Positions 9,015 through 18,864 are shown, numbered from the stretch's first letter. The stretch is DNA of 56,556 nucleotides from an uncultured Desulfosporosinus sp. (GCA_927405585.1 CAKMJS010000099.1:1-56556); one strand, 5' to 3'. The notes: generated from the letters alone by a model not told the origin. Program-made: numbers and translations.

Positions 9015-9641
9015 ATGAGCGTGCAAGCAATTTATGATGCAGTGGTTGAATTTGATATTGAGAAAGTTGTAACTCTTGTCAAAGCAGAGATTGAGAATGG
9101 AACGAATGTTTCCGTAATATTATCCGACGGTCTGATTGGAGCCATGGACGAAGTTGGTCAACGCTACACAGAAGGAGAGTTTTTTGTTCCTGAAATGTTG
9201 ATGGCGGCTAAAGCTATGAAAGCCGGACTGGAGGTTTTAAAGCCATTATTATCCCAAGGTGAGAGCGAGAAAAAAGGGACGATTATCATTGGAACTGTCA
9301 AAGGCGACTTGCATGATATCGGTAAGAACCTCGTTTCCATGATGATGGAAGGGGCTGGGTTTGAGGTCGTTGACCTCGGTGTCGATGTGGATACTGAAAA
9401 GTTCTTGACCACAGCCAAAGAGAAAAACGCAGATATCATATGCATGTCTGCTCTGTTAACTACTACCATGCCTTTTATGGAAGTTACAGTCAAAGCTATT
9501 CGTGAACAAGGATTAAGTTATAAAACTATGGTCGGAGGCGCTCCTGTTTCGGAAGATTTCGCAATTAAAATTGGTGCAGATGGTTGGAGTACGGACGCTC
9601 CTGGCGCGGTAGAAACTGCTCGTCGTCTTACAGCTAAATGA
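9015..9641 (+). CDS. Corrinoid methyl carrier protein (MttC-like)
   Basis: 208 residues. The N-terminal cap contains GAMDEVGQRYTEGEFFVPEMLMAAKAM. The B12 domain contains GDLHDIGKNLV, the DxHxxG motif whose His ligates cobalt, plus DLGVDV and VGGAPVS. It should receive a methyl group from the MttB homologue just upstream and pass it to the MtgA-like enzyme downstream. A GGAAAGGAAGAAG RBS precedes the ATG. After its stop come 232 bases holding a putative sigma-54 promoter for the next gene, so mtgA can be expressed separately. Confidence 0.95.
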   Translation: MSVQAIYDAVVEFDIEKVVTLVKAEIENGTNVSVILSDGLIGAMDEVGQRYTEGEFFVPEMLMAAKAMKAGLEVLKPLLSQGESEKKGTIIIGTVKGDLHDIGKNLVSMMMEGAGFEVVDLGVDVDTEKFLTTAKEKNADIICMSALLTTTMPFMEVTVKAIREQGLSYKTMVGGAPVSEDFAIKIGADGWSTDAPGAVETARRLTAK

Positions 9642-9691
9642 TGGCCATTTAAACAGAGCGAGGAATCCAACTAATATAAATTTGACTTACT

Positions 9692-9708
9692 TAAGTCATT
9701 GTGACTTA
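9692..9708. promoter_or_regulatory. Putative activator-binding site (UAS) for mtgA
   Basis: A perfect inverted repeat, TAAGTCA-TTG-TGACTTA (7+3+7). The same architecture occurs upstream of the BCCT gene (43285-43322) and the second MttB gene (47390-47425). It lies about 60 bases upstream of a -24/-12 promoter. The extra half-site TGACTTA at 9683-9689 hints at a second, degenerate site. Binding by the sigma-54 activator at 45.5-46.9 kb is inferred. Confidence 0.6.
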
Positions 9709-9768
9709 TAGGTTGGACAGATTACCCCGATAATTAGTCCAAATGAGTTGATTTTTTAAGCTATTACC

Positions 9769-9784
9769 TGGTATGGATTTTGCA
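9769..9784 (+). promoter_or_regulatory. Putative sigma-54 (-24/-12) promoter for mtgA
   Basis: TGGTATGGATTTTGCA has the GG and GC dinucleotides exactly ten bases apart and a perfect TTGCA -12 element. Initiation would fall near 9796, giving a leader of about 80 bases before mtgA. It closely resembles the element at 47180-47195. Confidence 0.65.
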
Positions 9785-9873
9785 TAAGTAATTACTTAAC
9801 TGTGTTGAAGGGATTCTAATAGAGTCCAACAATATAATCTAAAAATAATCGAAAAACAGGAGGAATAATAATA

Positions 9874-10671
9874 ATGATTATTGTCGGAGAATTAATCAAT
9901 GCAAGCCGTAAGGCTATTGGAGAGGCCATTAGGGCACAAGATGTTGAATACATTCAAAAGGTAGCCAAAGATGAGTTTGAGGCTGGTGCAAATTATATTG
10001 ATGTCAATGCCGGTATCTTTGTTGGCAAGGAGCCTGAATACCTGAGATGGCTAGTCAAAACGGTTCAGGAAGCCGTTGATTGCCCTTGCTGTATTGATAG
10101 CCCAGACCCAAAGGCAATAGAAGAGGCCTTGTCCGTGCACAAAGGAATTGCCATGATTAACTCCATCTCCCTAGAAAAAGCCCGCTATGATGCGTTGATT
10201 CCTGTTGTTGCTGGCACAGATCTAAAAGTTGTGGCCTTATGCATGAGTGATGACGGAATGCCTGAAACCATGGATGATCGGTTAAAAATTGCCGACAAGC
10301 TCATCAATGGATTGGTTCAAAATAATGTGCCCCTGGATAACATTTATGTTGATCCACTAGTACAACCAATTTCTACAAACAGCACGTTTGCTGTCGAATT
10401 CATTAACTCTGTAGAAGCCATTATGACTCGATTTAAAGGGGTTCATACGATGTGTGGACTGTCTAACATATCCTATGGACTACCTGAGAGGAAATTTATG
10501 AATCATGCTTTTGCAATTATGGCTATTGGCAAGGGGTTAGATGGCCTGATTATTAACCCTTTGGACAAGATGATGATGGCAAGTTTGATTACGGCAGAGA
10601 CACTGGCTGGTCGAGATGACTATTGTGTCAAATATCTTAAGGCTTATCGCAACAAGACGTTCGAGTTTTAA
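9874..10671 (+). CDS. mtgA: Methyltetrahydrofolate:corrinoid methyltransferase, MtgA-like
   Basis: 265 residues of the pterin-binding TIM-barrel family (AcsE/MtgA/MetH pterin domain). The N terminus MIIVGELINASRKAI, the GANYIDVNAG strand, CIDSPDP, the NSIS strand, YVDPLVQPIS and GLSNISYGLP are the family landmarks. In Desulfitobacterium, MtgA moves the methyl group from a methylated corrinoid protein to tetrahydrofolate during glycine betaine use. That role fits the flanking MttB homologue, corrinoid carrier, activator and MetF. A perfect AGGAGG precedes the ATG. A strong terminator follows, so it may be transcribed alone from the sigma-54-type promoter at 9769. AcsE-type function in the Wood-Ljungdahl pathway is the alternative. 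Confidence 0.88.
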   Translation: MIIVGELINASRKAIGEAIRAQDVEYIQKVAKDEFEAGANYIDVNAGIFVGKEPEYLRWLVKTVQEAVDCPCCIDSPDPKAIEEALSVHKGIAMINSISLEKARYDALIPVVAGTDLKVVALCMSDDGMPETMDDRLKIADKLINGLVQNNVPLDNIYVDPLVQPISTNSTFAVEFINSVEAIMTRFKGVHTMCGLSNISYGLPERKFMNHAFAIMAIGKGLDGLIINPLDKMMMASLITAETLAGRDDYCVKYLKAYRNKTFEF

Positions 10672-10685
10672 AAATAAAATATAGT

Positions 10686-10725
10686 AGAGCATCCCCTTCT
10701 CAGATTAGAGAGGGGGATGCTCTTT
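10686..10725 (+). terminator. Terminator after mtgA
   Basis: A 16-base stem (AGAGCATCCCCTTCTC pairing with GAGAGGGGGATGCTCT, one G-U pair) with a six-base loop is followed by only a short TTT. It is strong by stem length and separates mtgA from the HAD/RACE/metF genes. Confidence 0.8.
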
Positions 10726-10734
10726 AGGTGGACT

Positions 10735-10865
10735 CATTAGAATGGGGACGTACTAGTGAACTCGTTCAACTAAAGTTGAACATTGAGTCTTCGGTGGACT
10801 CTACCCCCACCGAAGCGGAGCCCAGGGTACCACTCCCACTTGTAGAAGTGGGAGTCTCACGATTG
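10735..10865. repeat. Three-hairpin repeat, probable IS200/IS605-type end remnant
   Basis: Three perfect hairpins in a row: GTTCAACT/AGTTGAAC (10764-10781), CTTCGGTGG/CCACCGAAG (10789-10815) and ACTCCCACTT/AAGTGGGAGT (10832-10855). Hairpins like the last recur at 35.1, 38.2 and 43.4 kb. Subterminal hairpins of this kind mark ends of IS200/IS605-family elements and their deletion derivatives. No transposase is attached. The short ORF through it looks like a readthrough artefact. Confidence 0.6.
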
Positions 10866-10926
10866 GATGACAAAAATGGAGTTATACATTGGGTATCATT
10901 GAAACGTAAATTAGGAGGAAGAAAAT

Positions 10927-11547
10927 TTGGCACTCGTTATGTTTGATTATGATGGTGTTATTGTGGATTCCCTTGATGTTTTTACGTCCCGTTTTACACA
11001 GGCCTGTCGTGAGAATGGATTTATAGAGGTTAATGCACCGAACGATGTCCTTTCCCTCTTTGAAGGGAATGTTTACGAAACTATGATGAAACGTGGTTTA
11101 GACCCATCAACCATAGACAACATCCTGAAGAGGTATGAAATTTTACAGGGCGACCAATTGGCTGGACTTAAAATATTTAGTGGCATTCGAAAAGCTTTAC
11201 TACACATTTCAGGAAAGCATCAGATCTATGTTATTACTTCAAATCTATCAAGTGCTACGATTCAAGTTTTGAAGCAAAATGGTATTGAATGCTTTATAGA
11301 TGTTATTGGGGCTGAAAAAGAAAAGAGCAAAATTAAAAAGATCTCTAACACAATCCTTTTGCACCCCGGTGTGCCTGCCTATTATGTCGGGGATACAAAA
11401 GGAGACATGATTGAGGGTGAGAAGGCGGGAGCAAAAACCATTGGCGTCACTTGGGGATGGCATACTGCTCAGAAAATTATGGAAGGTTCTCCAAATTATT
11501 TAATTAATACTCCAGAAGAGCTGACGGATTTACTGATAAAGCTATAA
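10927..11547 (+). CDS. HAD-superfamily phosphatase (phosphoglycolate phosphatase-like)
   Basis: 206 residues. HAD motif I is MFDYDGVIVDS at the N terminus (nucleophile Asp and the general acid two residues on). Motif II is the Ser/Thr in YVITSNLS, and motif IV is YYVGDTKGDMIEGEKAGAKTIGVTWGWH. A helical cap lies between motifs I and II, as in class I beta-phosphoglucomutase/Gph-type enzymes. The start is TTG behind AGGAGGAAG. It lies upstream of the RACE protein in the same direction. Substrate is unknown; repair of a phosphorylated by-product of the nearby kinase is only a guess. Confidence 0.85.
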   Translation: MALVMFDYDGVIVDSLDVFTSRFTQACRENGFIEVNAPNDVLSLFEGNVYETMMKRGLDPSTIDNILKRYEILQGDQLAGLKIFSGIRKALLHISGKHQIYVITSNLSSATIQVLKQNGIECFIDVIGAEKEKSKIKKISNTILLHPGVPAYYVGDTKGDMIEGEKAGAKTIGVTWGWHTAQKIMEGSPNYLINTPEELTDLLIKL

Positions 11548-11644
11548 TATTGAAGAAATTCTCGGAAAAATTAGGGATTAGGAGGGAATTCGAAGGAATA
11601 ACGCGAATGTAAAGGTAATAGTGAAAACGGATTGAGGTGTTAAT

Positions 11645-13477
11645 TTGCAAATTACAATACTCCCAAATCGTATCATAATTCCAAAAGATCAAGAAACCTT
11701 AATGGAAGCGTTGATACGACATCATCTTCCCGTGCAGAACATCTGTAATGGCAAAGGAACGTGCGGTAAATGCAAAGTCCGGATGACAGGATATGTCTCT
11801 CCTCCAAGTGAAGGAGATAAAAAGCATCTTAATAACATTGAATTACAGGCCGGATTTCGACTTGCTTGTACAGTTCTGCCCGTAGACGGAATGGTCGTCG
11901 AGCTAAATTTTGTGGAGAGTCAAGATCGTAAGGTGAGTGCTCTCCAAGAAATGAAAACTTCCACATTAAATCCAGGCCTTGAAAAGGTGTATATTCAGTC
12001 TAGCAAACCGACACTAGAGGACGAGCGGGGAGATTGGGACCGTGTCGTAGATGCTCTGAGCACATTCACAGGTAGGAGTTACGAAAAAACAAGTCTCTAT
12101 ATCTTAGGCAAGGTTCCTGACATTTTGCGAGAGGATAAATACACCTTAACTGCTACGGTCTTTGAAGAGAAGATCTTGGAAATTGAGTCTGGTGATACTA
12201 CGAAAAAGCTATACGGTGTTGCGGTTGATGTGGGAACAACTAGTGTTGCTATTGCCTTAATCGATTTGAATCAAGGAGATATCCTCAAGGTTGTCTCTAC
12301 TGAAAATGAACAGACAGCCTATGGTGCCGATGTGATTTCTCGTATTTCTTTTGCAATGGAAAACCAGGAAAGCGCCATAGCCTTACGTATTGCTATCAGA
12401 AGGACGATTAATCACTTGCTAGATGAACTCGAACGACAAACCAAGGTGGGTAAGAACGAGATTTTCAAGATGACGATTGTTGGGAATACCACGATGCACC
12501 ATTTATTACTCGGTCTTGATGTATCCCATCTAGCAGTTTCACCGTTCGTCTCTGTTTGCAACAGACCGTTAGAATTCTCGGCGACTGAATTAGGACTAGA
12601 AATTAATCCCCAAGCGGTCATCTTGCTGTTACCGAATATCGGAAGTTTTGTTGGGGGCGACACTATAGGGGCCATTGTAGGGGCGCCTGCAGTGTTAGAA
12701 CAGGGTAATCATTTACTCATAGACTTAGGGACTAACTGTGAACTATTTTTAAAGACAGATCAAACGATGTTGGCTTGCTCTACAGCAGCGGGTCCAGCCT
12801 TTGAGGGTGCAGGCATTGCCCATGGTATGAGGGCAAAAAAAGGTGCCATAGAAAGTGTGACGATCACCAATGGGGGAGTAGTATGTCAGGTGATTGGAGA
12901 TCAGGAACCTATCGGAATTTGCGGATCTGGCCTTATTGAGGCGATTGATGAGATGCTACAATCGGGAGTCATTAACAAGCAAGGGAAGATTGTCGATCCT
13001 AGTATATCAGAAACGCTAGCGGACGAGCTTCGAAAACGAATTCGACCCGTTGAAAAGGGGAGCGAATTTGTCTTGGCTTATGGATCAGATCAAGGGCAGG
13101 ATATAACCATAGGTCAAAAAGATATTGGAGAATTGCAATTGGCCAAAGGGGCTGTCTGTGCGGGCATTAAAACGTTGGTTGAAATGGCAGGTATAACAGT
13201 GACTGAGCTTGATTCGGTGACTTTATCAGGAACCTTTGCCTCTTATCTCAAGGCCAGCAACATTTTGAATATTGGTCTCGTTCCAAACATTTCAGAAGAC
13301 AGAATTAAGACAGTTGGAAATGCAGCACACGTTGGCGCAATACTTGCTTTGTTAAACCTTCAAGAAGTGGCAATGGCGGGGGAATTGTATAAAAAAATTA
13401 ACCATATTGAACTGGGCGGGAGTACCACCTTCTCCAACTATTTCATGGATAGTATGTATCTCGAACGCTTGAGCTGA
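11645..13477 (+). CDS. Reductive activator of corrinoid enzymes (RACE/RamA-like)
   Basis: 610 residues. Residues about 1-85 form a 2Fe-2S ferredoxin domain with Cys34, Cys40, Cys43 and Cys75 (CNGKGTCGKC). The rest is the large ASKHA-type ATPase domain (DUF4445 group), with GVAVDVGTTSVAIALIDL, IVGNTTMHHLLLG, LIDLGTNCELFL and GICGSGLIEAID. These proteins reduce inactive Co(II) corrinoid to Co(I) at the cost of ATP, supporting methyltransferases that use corrinoid carriers. The start is TTG with GAGGTG upstream. It sits between the HAD protein and metF, and probably serves all three carriers in this window. Confidence 0.93.
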   Translation: MQITILPNRIIIPKDQETLMEALIRHHLPVQNICNGKGTCGKCKVRMTGYVSPPSEGDKKHLNNIELQAGFRLACTVLPVDGMVVELNFVESQDRKVSALQEMKTSTLNPGLEKVYIQSSKPTLEDERGDWDRVVDALSTFTGRSYEKTSLYILGKVPDILREDKYTLTATVFEEKILEIESGDTTKKLYGVAVDVGTTSVAIALIDLNQGDILKVVSTENEQTAYGADVISRISFAMENQESAIALRIAIRRTINHLLDELERQTKVGKNEIFKMTIVGNTTMHHLLLGLDVSHLAVSPFVSVCNRPLEFSATELGLEINPQAVILLLPNIGSFVGGDTIGAIVGAPAVLEQGNHLLIDLGTNCELFLKTDQTMLACSTAAGPAFEGAGIAHGMRAKKGAIESVTITNGGVVCQVIGDQEPIGICGSGLIEAIDEMLQSGVINKQGKIVDPSISETLADELRKRIRPVEKGSEFVLAYGSDQGQDITIGQKDIGELQLAKGAVCAGIKTLVEMAGITVTELDSVTLSGTFASYLKASNILNIGLVPNISEDRIKTVGNAAHVGAILALLNLQEVAMAGELYKKINHIELGGSTTFSNYFMDSMYLERLS

Positions 13478-13596
13478 TTGAATGTTGCGCCAAAACAGAA
13501 AATTTCCTTTAAATTATTGTCCAAAAAGAGTTATAATGATAAAAGAGTAAAAAATAAAGTCCACAGAGAAAGTGGAAAAGGGAGAGGAACTAGAGG

Positions 13597-15171
13597 ATGC
13601 AAAACAAGTTCAAGGAGTCATTACTCGACAAAAATACTCTATCGGTGACGTGGGAGCTCGTACCGGGGAGAGGGGCAAACGAAAAAGCCCAACAAACCGC
13701 TATTGCCTCTGCAGAACAGGCAGCTCAAGGTGGTAGAGTCCACGCACTCACCATCACGGATAACCCTGGGGGTAATCCTGCAATTTTAGCAGACTATCTG
13801 GGAATGGAGATCCTCAAAATGGGGATTGAACCGTTAGTACATTTTACATGTAAAGATAAGAATCGCAATCAGATGGAAAGTCAATTGTATGCGTTAGATC
13901 GTGCAAAAGTTCGTAATCTATTAGTGATGACGGGAGACTATACCTATTCTGGTTTTAAAGGACGTCCTAAACCAGTCTTTGATCTTGATCCTTCCAATAC
14001 ATTACAATTAATTGCCGAGATGAATAAAGGCTTAGAAGTACCAGGCATGAAGGGCCCGACCTATCACGCGCCCAGTGATTTTTTTGCTGGAGCAGCTGTT
14101 TCCCCGTTTAAATCGACAGAGGCTGAATTGATGGTTCAGTACTATAAGCTGAAAAAGAAAATTGAGGGTGGCGCCCAATTTGTTGTGACACAGCTCGGAT
14201 ACGACGTTCGGAAATGCCATGAAGTTTTGCAGTTCTTGAAAGTTAATAACCTTGATATACCGGTTGTTGGAAATATTTATGTTCTCCCTTATGGAGCAGC
14301 CAATGTAATGAATCAAAACAAATTACCTGGTTGTGTTGTTACAAACAAACTTTTAGCCGAACTCAATGAAGAAAAAGGTGCTGCCGATAAAGGGGTAGGT
14401 CAGCGAATGCTGAGAGCAGCCAAATTGTACGCGATCTTGAAAGGCATTGGCATGGCCGGAGTTCATATTGGTGGGCATAACCTTAAATACGAACAATTAG
14501 AATACATCCTTGATAAGGGAGAAGAGCTTAGCCCGAATTGGCAAGATCTTGTCAAGGAATTCGATTATCCTCAAACGAATGGCTTCTACTACTTTGAGAA
14601 AGACGAAAAGACTGGATTAAATACGGACCAACCAACCAAACGTGCCAATCTCCCCTTAGATGCACCAGCTGGAGCAATGTATTCAATGATGAGGGGGATG
14701 CATAGTCTCTTATTCACGCCCGATAAAAAACTATTCCCAATGATGCGCGGCATGTATCGTGCGGCAGAAGGTAAGAAAAAGACTGAAAAGGGTCTGCATG
14801 CAGTAGAGCATCTGGCCAAAGTCGTAATGCTTGATTGCAAGGATTGCGGAGACTGCGCCATGTTAGATTTAGCGTATCTTTGCCCTATGTCTCAATGTCC
14901 GAAGAATCAGCGTAATGGGGCTTGTGGCGGTAGTTTAGACGGTTGGTGTGAGGTTTATCCTAAAGAGAAGAAATGTGTCTGGGTCAGGGCTTATGCGAGG
15001 CTCAAAAAGTATGGAGAAGAAGCTTCGTTAGATGTACCCCCAGTACCTCCTGCCAACTGGGATTTCTATCAGACTTCATCTTGGTCAAATTTCTTCTTAG
15101 GAAAAGACCATTCTGCACCTATATTAGGCATCAAGCGACCTGAGAGTAAGCTCCAGGAGACAAAAAAATAA
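13597..15171 (+). CDS. metF: Methylenetetrahydrofolate reductase fused to a MetV-type domain
   Basis: 524 residues. The first ~320 form a MetF TIM barrel: SVTWELVPGRG, HALTITDNPGG, VHFTCKDKNRN, LLVMTGDY and FVVTQLGYDV. The last ~200 are a Cys-rich MetV-like zinc/Fe-S domain with LDCKDCGDC, CPMSQCPKNQRNGACGG and WCEVYPKEKKCVW. Acetogens usually carry metF and metV as separate genes; here they are one chain. In this pathway it would oxidise methyl-THF from demethylation to methylene-THF. A strong RBS (GGGAGAGGAAC) precedes the ATG, and a small partner gene follows after 64 bases. The electron acceptor cannot be inferred from sequence. Confidence 0.93.
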   Translation: MQNKFKESLLDKNTLSVTWELVPGRGANEKAQQTAIASAEQAAQGGRVHALTITDNPGGNPAILADYLGMEILKMGIEPLVHFTCKDKNRNQMESQLYALDRAKVRNLLVMTGDYTYSGFKGRPKPVFDLDPSNTLQLIAEMNKGLEVPGMKGPTYHAPSDFFAGAAVSPFKSTEAELMVQYYKLKKKIEGGAQFVVTQLGYDVRKCHEVLQFLKVNNLDIPVVGNIYVLPYGAANVMNQNKLPGCVVTNKLLAELNEEKGAADKGVGQRMLRAAKLYAILKGIGMAGVHIGGHNLKYEQLEYILDKGEELSPNWQDLVKEFDYPQTNGFYYFEKDEKTGLNTDQPTKRANLPLDAPAGAMYSMMRGMHSLLFTPDKKLFPMMRGMYRAAEGKKKTEKGLHAVEHLAKVVMLDCKDCGDCAMLDLAYLCPMSQCPKNQRNGACGGSLDGWCEVYPKEKKCVWVRAYARLKKYGEEASLDVPPVPPANWDFYQTSSWSNFFLGKDHSAPILGIKRPESKLQETKK

Positions 15172-15235
15172 TCGAACTCGTTTTGCTAAACTTAAAAAAC
15201 TGGAATAAACCTCGTAATAAGGTTTAGGAGGCTAT

Positions 15236-15556
15236 ATGATGGCTACTGGGATTATACACGCTGGGGTCTGCGGTTTTACAATTAATGTAAAAGCGGTGAG
15301 CGATGAGGACCATAAAGTACAATTAGAGATTGTTAGTGATTGTCCGAATTACCAAAAAATCGCTCTCGAGTTAAAAGAAGTGGATGCTTACAAAGAAATC
15401 TTCAATAAACTCCATATGGGGCAAGTGTATGAAGTGTTTGCAAAATATAGCCCACATCCCAGTTGCCCTGGCGTTTCAGGAATTTTAAAAACGGTGGAAG
15501 TTGCAGCAGGTTTGGCATTAGCACAGAACGCTACTATTAGTGTAACGAAGGAATAG
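15236..15556 (+). CDS. Small conserved protein linked to metF (DUF6951-like)
   Basis: 106 residues with several cysteines: GVCGFTINV near the N terminus, SDCPNY, and HPSCPGVSG near residue 80. I recognise the type as a small conserved protein often near MetF-MetV or corrinoid genes, but its function is not known to me. The cysteines suggest metal or cluster binding. A good RBS (AGGAGG) precedes ATGATG, so either Met could start. It ends in TAG and is closed by a strong terminator, making it the last gene of the C1 unit. Confidence 0.75.
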   Translation: MMATGIIHAGVCGFTINVKAVSDEDHKVQLEIVSDCPNYQKIALELKEVDAYKEIFNKLHMGQVYEVFAKYSPHPSCPGVSGILKTVEVAAGLALAQNATISVTKE

Positions 15557-15577
15557 CAATAGAAACTCAAGCAAACG

Positions 15578-15622
15578 AAAGAGACCCATTAATGATCAAA
15601 AGTCATTAATGGGTCTCTTTTT
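15578..15622 (+). terminator. Terminator between metF unit and glnN
   Basis: AAAGAGACCCATTAATGA pairs perfectly with TCATTAATGGGTCTCTTT across an eight-base loop and is followed by more T. The A tract on the 5' side makes it usable in both directions, so it can also stop glnN transcription arriving from the minus strand. Confidence 0.92.
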
Positions 15623-15665
15623 GAAATTGTAGTTAATTAAAGTCAAGTGGAGTTAAAGCAAATCA

Positions 15666-17759
15666 TTAAAGCATAAATAACATTTGTGTATAGGTCGGAA
15701 GCGGCCAAAGGTCAGCGTCAATGATTGTTTCCAGCTGATCGCCGTCAATACGGAGAGCTTCCATAGCTTTGAAAACGACATCGCGATAGTATACGCCGTG
15801 CCCGTAGGAGTCGGTAGTCATAGCATGGGCTTCTCGAACGGCTTTCTCAAGATTAGTTGAATTTCCTTTGAAGGAATGCAAGGTCGAGCAGAGATTATTT
15901 AGAAGGTCTTCTTGAACGGAAACATCGGCACCGCTAGAAGCAGATCTAATTGTATTAATAGAATTGGCGAGCTGGGTAGAGTATTTGATAGCTGCAGGGA
16001 TAATCTGATGTTGCGCCATGTCAAGCATGGTTAAGGCCTCAATGTTTATTTGCTTACAATATTGCTCTAAGTTAATTTCATAACGAGATTCTACTTCGGT
16101 TCGGTTCATTACTTTATGCTTTTCGTACAAGTCGATTGTTGATTCGCGAAGGAGAACTAGAGCAGCGTCAACTGTAGAGGAGATATTAGGGAGTCCTCGT
16201 CTAGCGGCTTCTTCAACCCACTCTGTAGAGTACCCGTTGCCGTCAAAGAGGATTCGTTTGTGATTTGTCGCAGTTTCCCTTAAGAGTTCTTGAAGGGCTT
16301 GATCGAAGTCAGAGGCTTGTTCTAGACGATCAGCAAATTGAGAGAGGACCTCTGCAATGATTAAATTAAGCACTACGTTGGGACCGGATATGGATTGAGA
16401 AGAGGCAACCATCCTGAATTCGAATTTATTACCCGTAAAAGCGAAAGGAGAGGTGCGATTGCGATCCGTCGAATCTTTACTGAAAGCGGGCAATGTTGAC
16501 ACGCCACTGGCTAATTTTTCTCCTTGGAGGGAGCGATTAAGTCCTCCGTTTTGCAGTTGTGCAAAAATATCTGTGAGCTGGTCACCAAGGAAAATGGAGA
16601 TAATTGCGGGAGGGGCTTCGTTGGCACCAAGACGGTGATCATTACCTGCGTTCGAGGCGGACACTCGTAATAACTCAGCATAATCATCAACAGCCTTAAT
16701 CACTGCACAAATGATTGTTAGGAATTGTAAATTTTCGTGGGGGGTATTGCCGGGGTCGAGGAGGTTACGTCCATCGTCTGTTGACATAGACCAGTTGTTA
16801 TGTTTACCAGAGCCGTTAACTCCGGCGAAGGGCTTTTCGTGAAGTAAACAAACCATACCATGTCGGAGGGCAACTTTCTTCATACTGTCCATTACAAGTT
16901 GGTTGTGGTCGGCAGCAATATTGGTTGTTCCAAATATCGGTGCTAACTCAAACTGCCCAGGTGCAACTTCGTTATGCTGGGTCTTAGCAAGAACACCGAG
17001 TTTCCACAAGTCTAAATTTAAGTCATGCATAAAGGCAGCGACACGAGTTTTCAGGCTACCAAAGTAATGGTCATCAAGTTCTTGACCCTTAGGAGGCATG
17101 GCTCCAAACAAGGTTCGACCGGTGAGCATGAGGTCCATTCGTCTGTCGAAGAATTTTTTGTCGACCAGAAAATACTCTTGCTCAGCTCCAACTGTGCTAG
17201 TGACTTGAGTAGTTGTTGTATTACCGAAAAGTCGCAAGAGGCGCAAGGCTTGTTTGGAGAGCGTCTGCATAGAGCGAAGTAAAGGAGTTTTTTTGTCTAA
17301 CGCTTCTCCGGTATAGGAGCAGAATGCCGTGGGAATACATAGTGTTAGGGAATTAGCATCTTCTTTTAAAAACGCTGGCGAGGTGCAGTCCCAAGCGGTA
17401 TACCCTCTCGCTTCAAAGGTTGCTCGGATTCCGCCACTGGGGAAAGAGGAAGCATCGGGTTCGCCTTGAATCAGTTCCTTACCCGAAAAATCCATAAAGA
17501 CAAGGCCATGTTTCGTTGGTGAGATAAAGGAATCATGCTTTTCAGCGGTGATGCCGGTCAGTGGTTGGAACCAATGTGTAAAATGTGTCGCTCCCTTTTC
17601 GATAGCCCAATCCTTCATGGCGCTGGCTACGATTTCAGCGACATCGGGATCAAGCGCGAGGCCTTGTTCGATCGTCTTACGTAAGGATTTGTAAGTTGCT
17701 TTCGGAAGTCTTTCTCTCATTACAGCGTCATTAAAAACGTTTTCTCCAAAATTTTTCAT
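15666..17759 (-). CDS. glnN: Glutamine synthetase type III
   Basis: 697 residues from the ATG at 17759, which has GAGGGG upstream; a longer frame upstream lacks support. This is the ~700-residue GSIII length, far longer than GSI. Family blocks are visible: [55 protein letters not shown] with metal ligands, [34 protein letters not shown] and [17 protein letters not shown]. It condenses glutamate and ammonia using ATP. It is monocistronic and opposed to the metF unit. Its promoter lies in the ~300-base gap shared with the divergent response regulator, which could plausibly control it. Confidence 0.96.
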   Translation of the reverse strand: MKNFGENVFNDAVMRERLPKATYKSLRKTIEQGLALDPDVAEIVASAMKDWAIEKGATHFTHWFQPLTGITAEKHDSFISPTKHGLVFMDFSGKELIQGEPDASSFPSGGIRATFEARGYTAWDCTSPAFLKEDANSLTLCIPTAFCSYTGEALDKKTPLLRSMQTLSKQALRLLRLFGNTTTTQVTSTVGAEQEYFLVDKKFFDRRMDLMLTGRTLFGAMPPKGQELDDHYFGSLKTRVAAFMHDLNLDLWKLGVLAKTQHNEVAPGQFELAPIFGTTNIAADHNQLVMDSMKKVALRHGMVCLLHEKPFAGVNGSGKHNNWSMSTDDGRNLLDPGNTPHENLQFLTIICAVIKAVDDYAELLRVSASNAGNDHRLGANEAPPAIISIFLGDQLTDIFAQLQNGGLNRSLQGEKLASGVSTLPAFSKDSTDRNRTSPFAFTGNKFEFRMVASSQSISGPNVVLNLIIAEVLSQFADRLEQASDFDQALQELLRETATNHKRILFDGNGYSTEWVEEAARRGLPNISSTVDAALVLLRESTIDLYEKHKVMNRTEVESRYEINLEQYCKQINIEALTMLDMAQHQIIPAAIKYSTQLANSINTIRSASSGADVSVQEDLLNNLCSTLHSFKGNSTNLEKAVREAHAMTTDSYGHGVYYRDVVFKAMEALRIDGDQLETIIDADLWPLPTYTQMLFML

Positions 17760-18065
17760 TATTTTACTACCCCTCTCATGACTTCTCATTAATTTCACTC
17801 AAAGAAACAAAAAGACCCCCCTCAAAGATTATACCCAATCTTCAAGAAGCGCCATTGCTTCATTACAATATAGTAGTAATCTATCACTTTATAAGCCAAA
17901 TGACAAGAACATTTTTTATAAGTATACAGTATTAAATGAAATGGATCAATTATGATACAATCATTAAAATCGGGAAATTGAAGGAACCTCAATTGAAGGA
18001 ATTGTCAATCAACTGGCGAATGTGGTAATATATTGTTCTGATAGTTAAAAAGGAGTATGCAAATT

Positions 18066-18794
18066 ATGCAATATGCTTCATCAATCGAGGAAAAACGAAC
18101 AAATCCTATTGACATGGTACTGGTTGAGGATGATCCGATGGTCATGGCGGTCAATGAAGGATTCATTAAGCGAATCAAGGGATTTAGTATTATAAGTACA
18201 GCAAGAACGGGCCAAGACGCTGTAAAACTAATCCAGTCCTTAAGGCCTCGATTAGTTATCCTCGATATTTATCTACCGGATCTAGACGGAATTCAAGTTC
18301 TCAAGGAGATTCGACGCCAAGGCATTCCCTCCGATGTAATTATGATCACTGCAGCTCAAGATGTGTCAACTGTACAAGATGTTTTGAGATTTGGAGTTGT
18401 TGATTATATAATTAAACCCTTTAAATTTGAGAGAATTCAGGCAGCGTTGAATAATTACCAATCCTACTCTGATCAGTTGCAAGATCGAGGAGAAATGAAT
18501 CAGGAAGATTTAGACCGTCTGATTAAGATTCAGACAATGGGTGAAGTCGAATCAAACCGTAGCCGCGATGGATTACCAAAGGGGTTACGTGAAATTACGT
18601 TGCAAAAAGTATTCCATTTGCTTAAGGAAAAGCAGATAAGTCTTTCAGCGGAGGAAGTGGCCGAAGGGGTAGGGCTAGCTAGGGTAACAGCGCGCCGATA
18701 CCTAGAATATCTCGAGAAAAATGGCAAGATATATTTAGAAACCCAATATGGTTCAGTTGGCAGACCTATTAATAAATACACGGTTAGTATCTAG
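18066..18794 (+). CDS. Orphan response regulator, CitB/DcuR type
   Basis: About 242 residues. The receiver domain begins VLVEDDPMVM (acidic pocket), has the phospho-acceptor Asp in VILDIYLPDLDG and the conserved Lys in IIKPFKFERI. The output domain is a winged HTH of the DcuR/CitB kind (SAEEVAEGVGLARVTARRYLEYL...GSVGRPINKY). Relatives control C4-dicarboxylate or citrate metabolism. No histidine kinase lies next to it. The ATG at 18066 has AAAAAGGAG at workable spacing; the ATG at 18057 is too close to it. It ends in tandem TAG TAA. Divergent to glnN and upstream of the sdh activator, so nitrogen or dicarboxylate control are both open. Confidence 0.9.
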   Translation: MQYASSIEEKRTNPIDMVLVEDDPMVMAVNEGFIKRIKGFSIISTARTGQDAVKLIQSLRPRLVILDIYLPDLDGIQVLKEIRRQGIPSDVIMITAAQDVSTVQDVLRFGVVDYIIKPFKFERIQAALNNYQSYSDQLQDRGEMNQEDLDRLIKIQTMGEVESNRSRDGLPKGLREITLQKVFHLLKEKQISLSAEEVAEGVGLARVTARRYLEYLEKNGKIYLETQYGSVGRPINKYTVSI

Positions 18795-18864
18795 TAAATC
18801 AATCCGCTGTGAGAAAGGATTCCTTCCTCTTGTCAAAAAAACCAGAAGCTCCTGTGAATTGAAT

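Noticed and set aside
10728-10946. 72-codon open frame after mtgA
   Set aside because: It runs through three perfect hairpins of a repeat and overlaps the HAD gene start. It looks like translated IS end sequence.
16453-17282. Plus-strand open frames inside glnN
   Set aside because: They are antisense shadows of a long conserved gene and show no family similarity or RBS.
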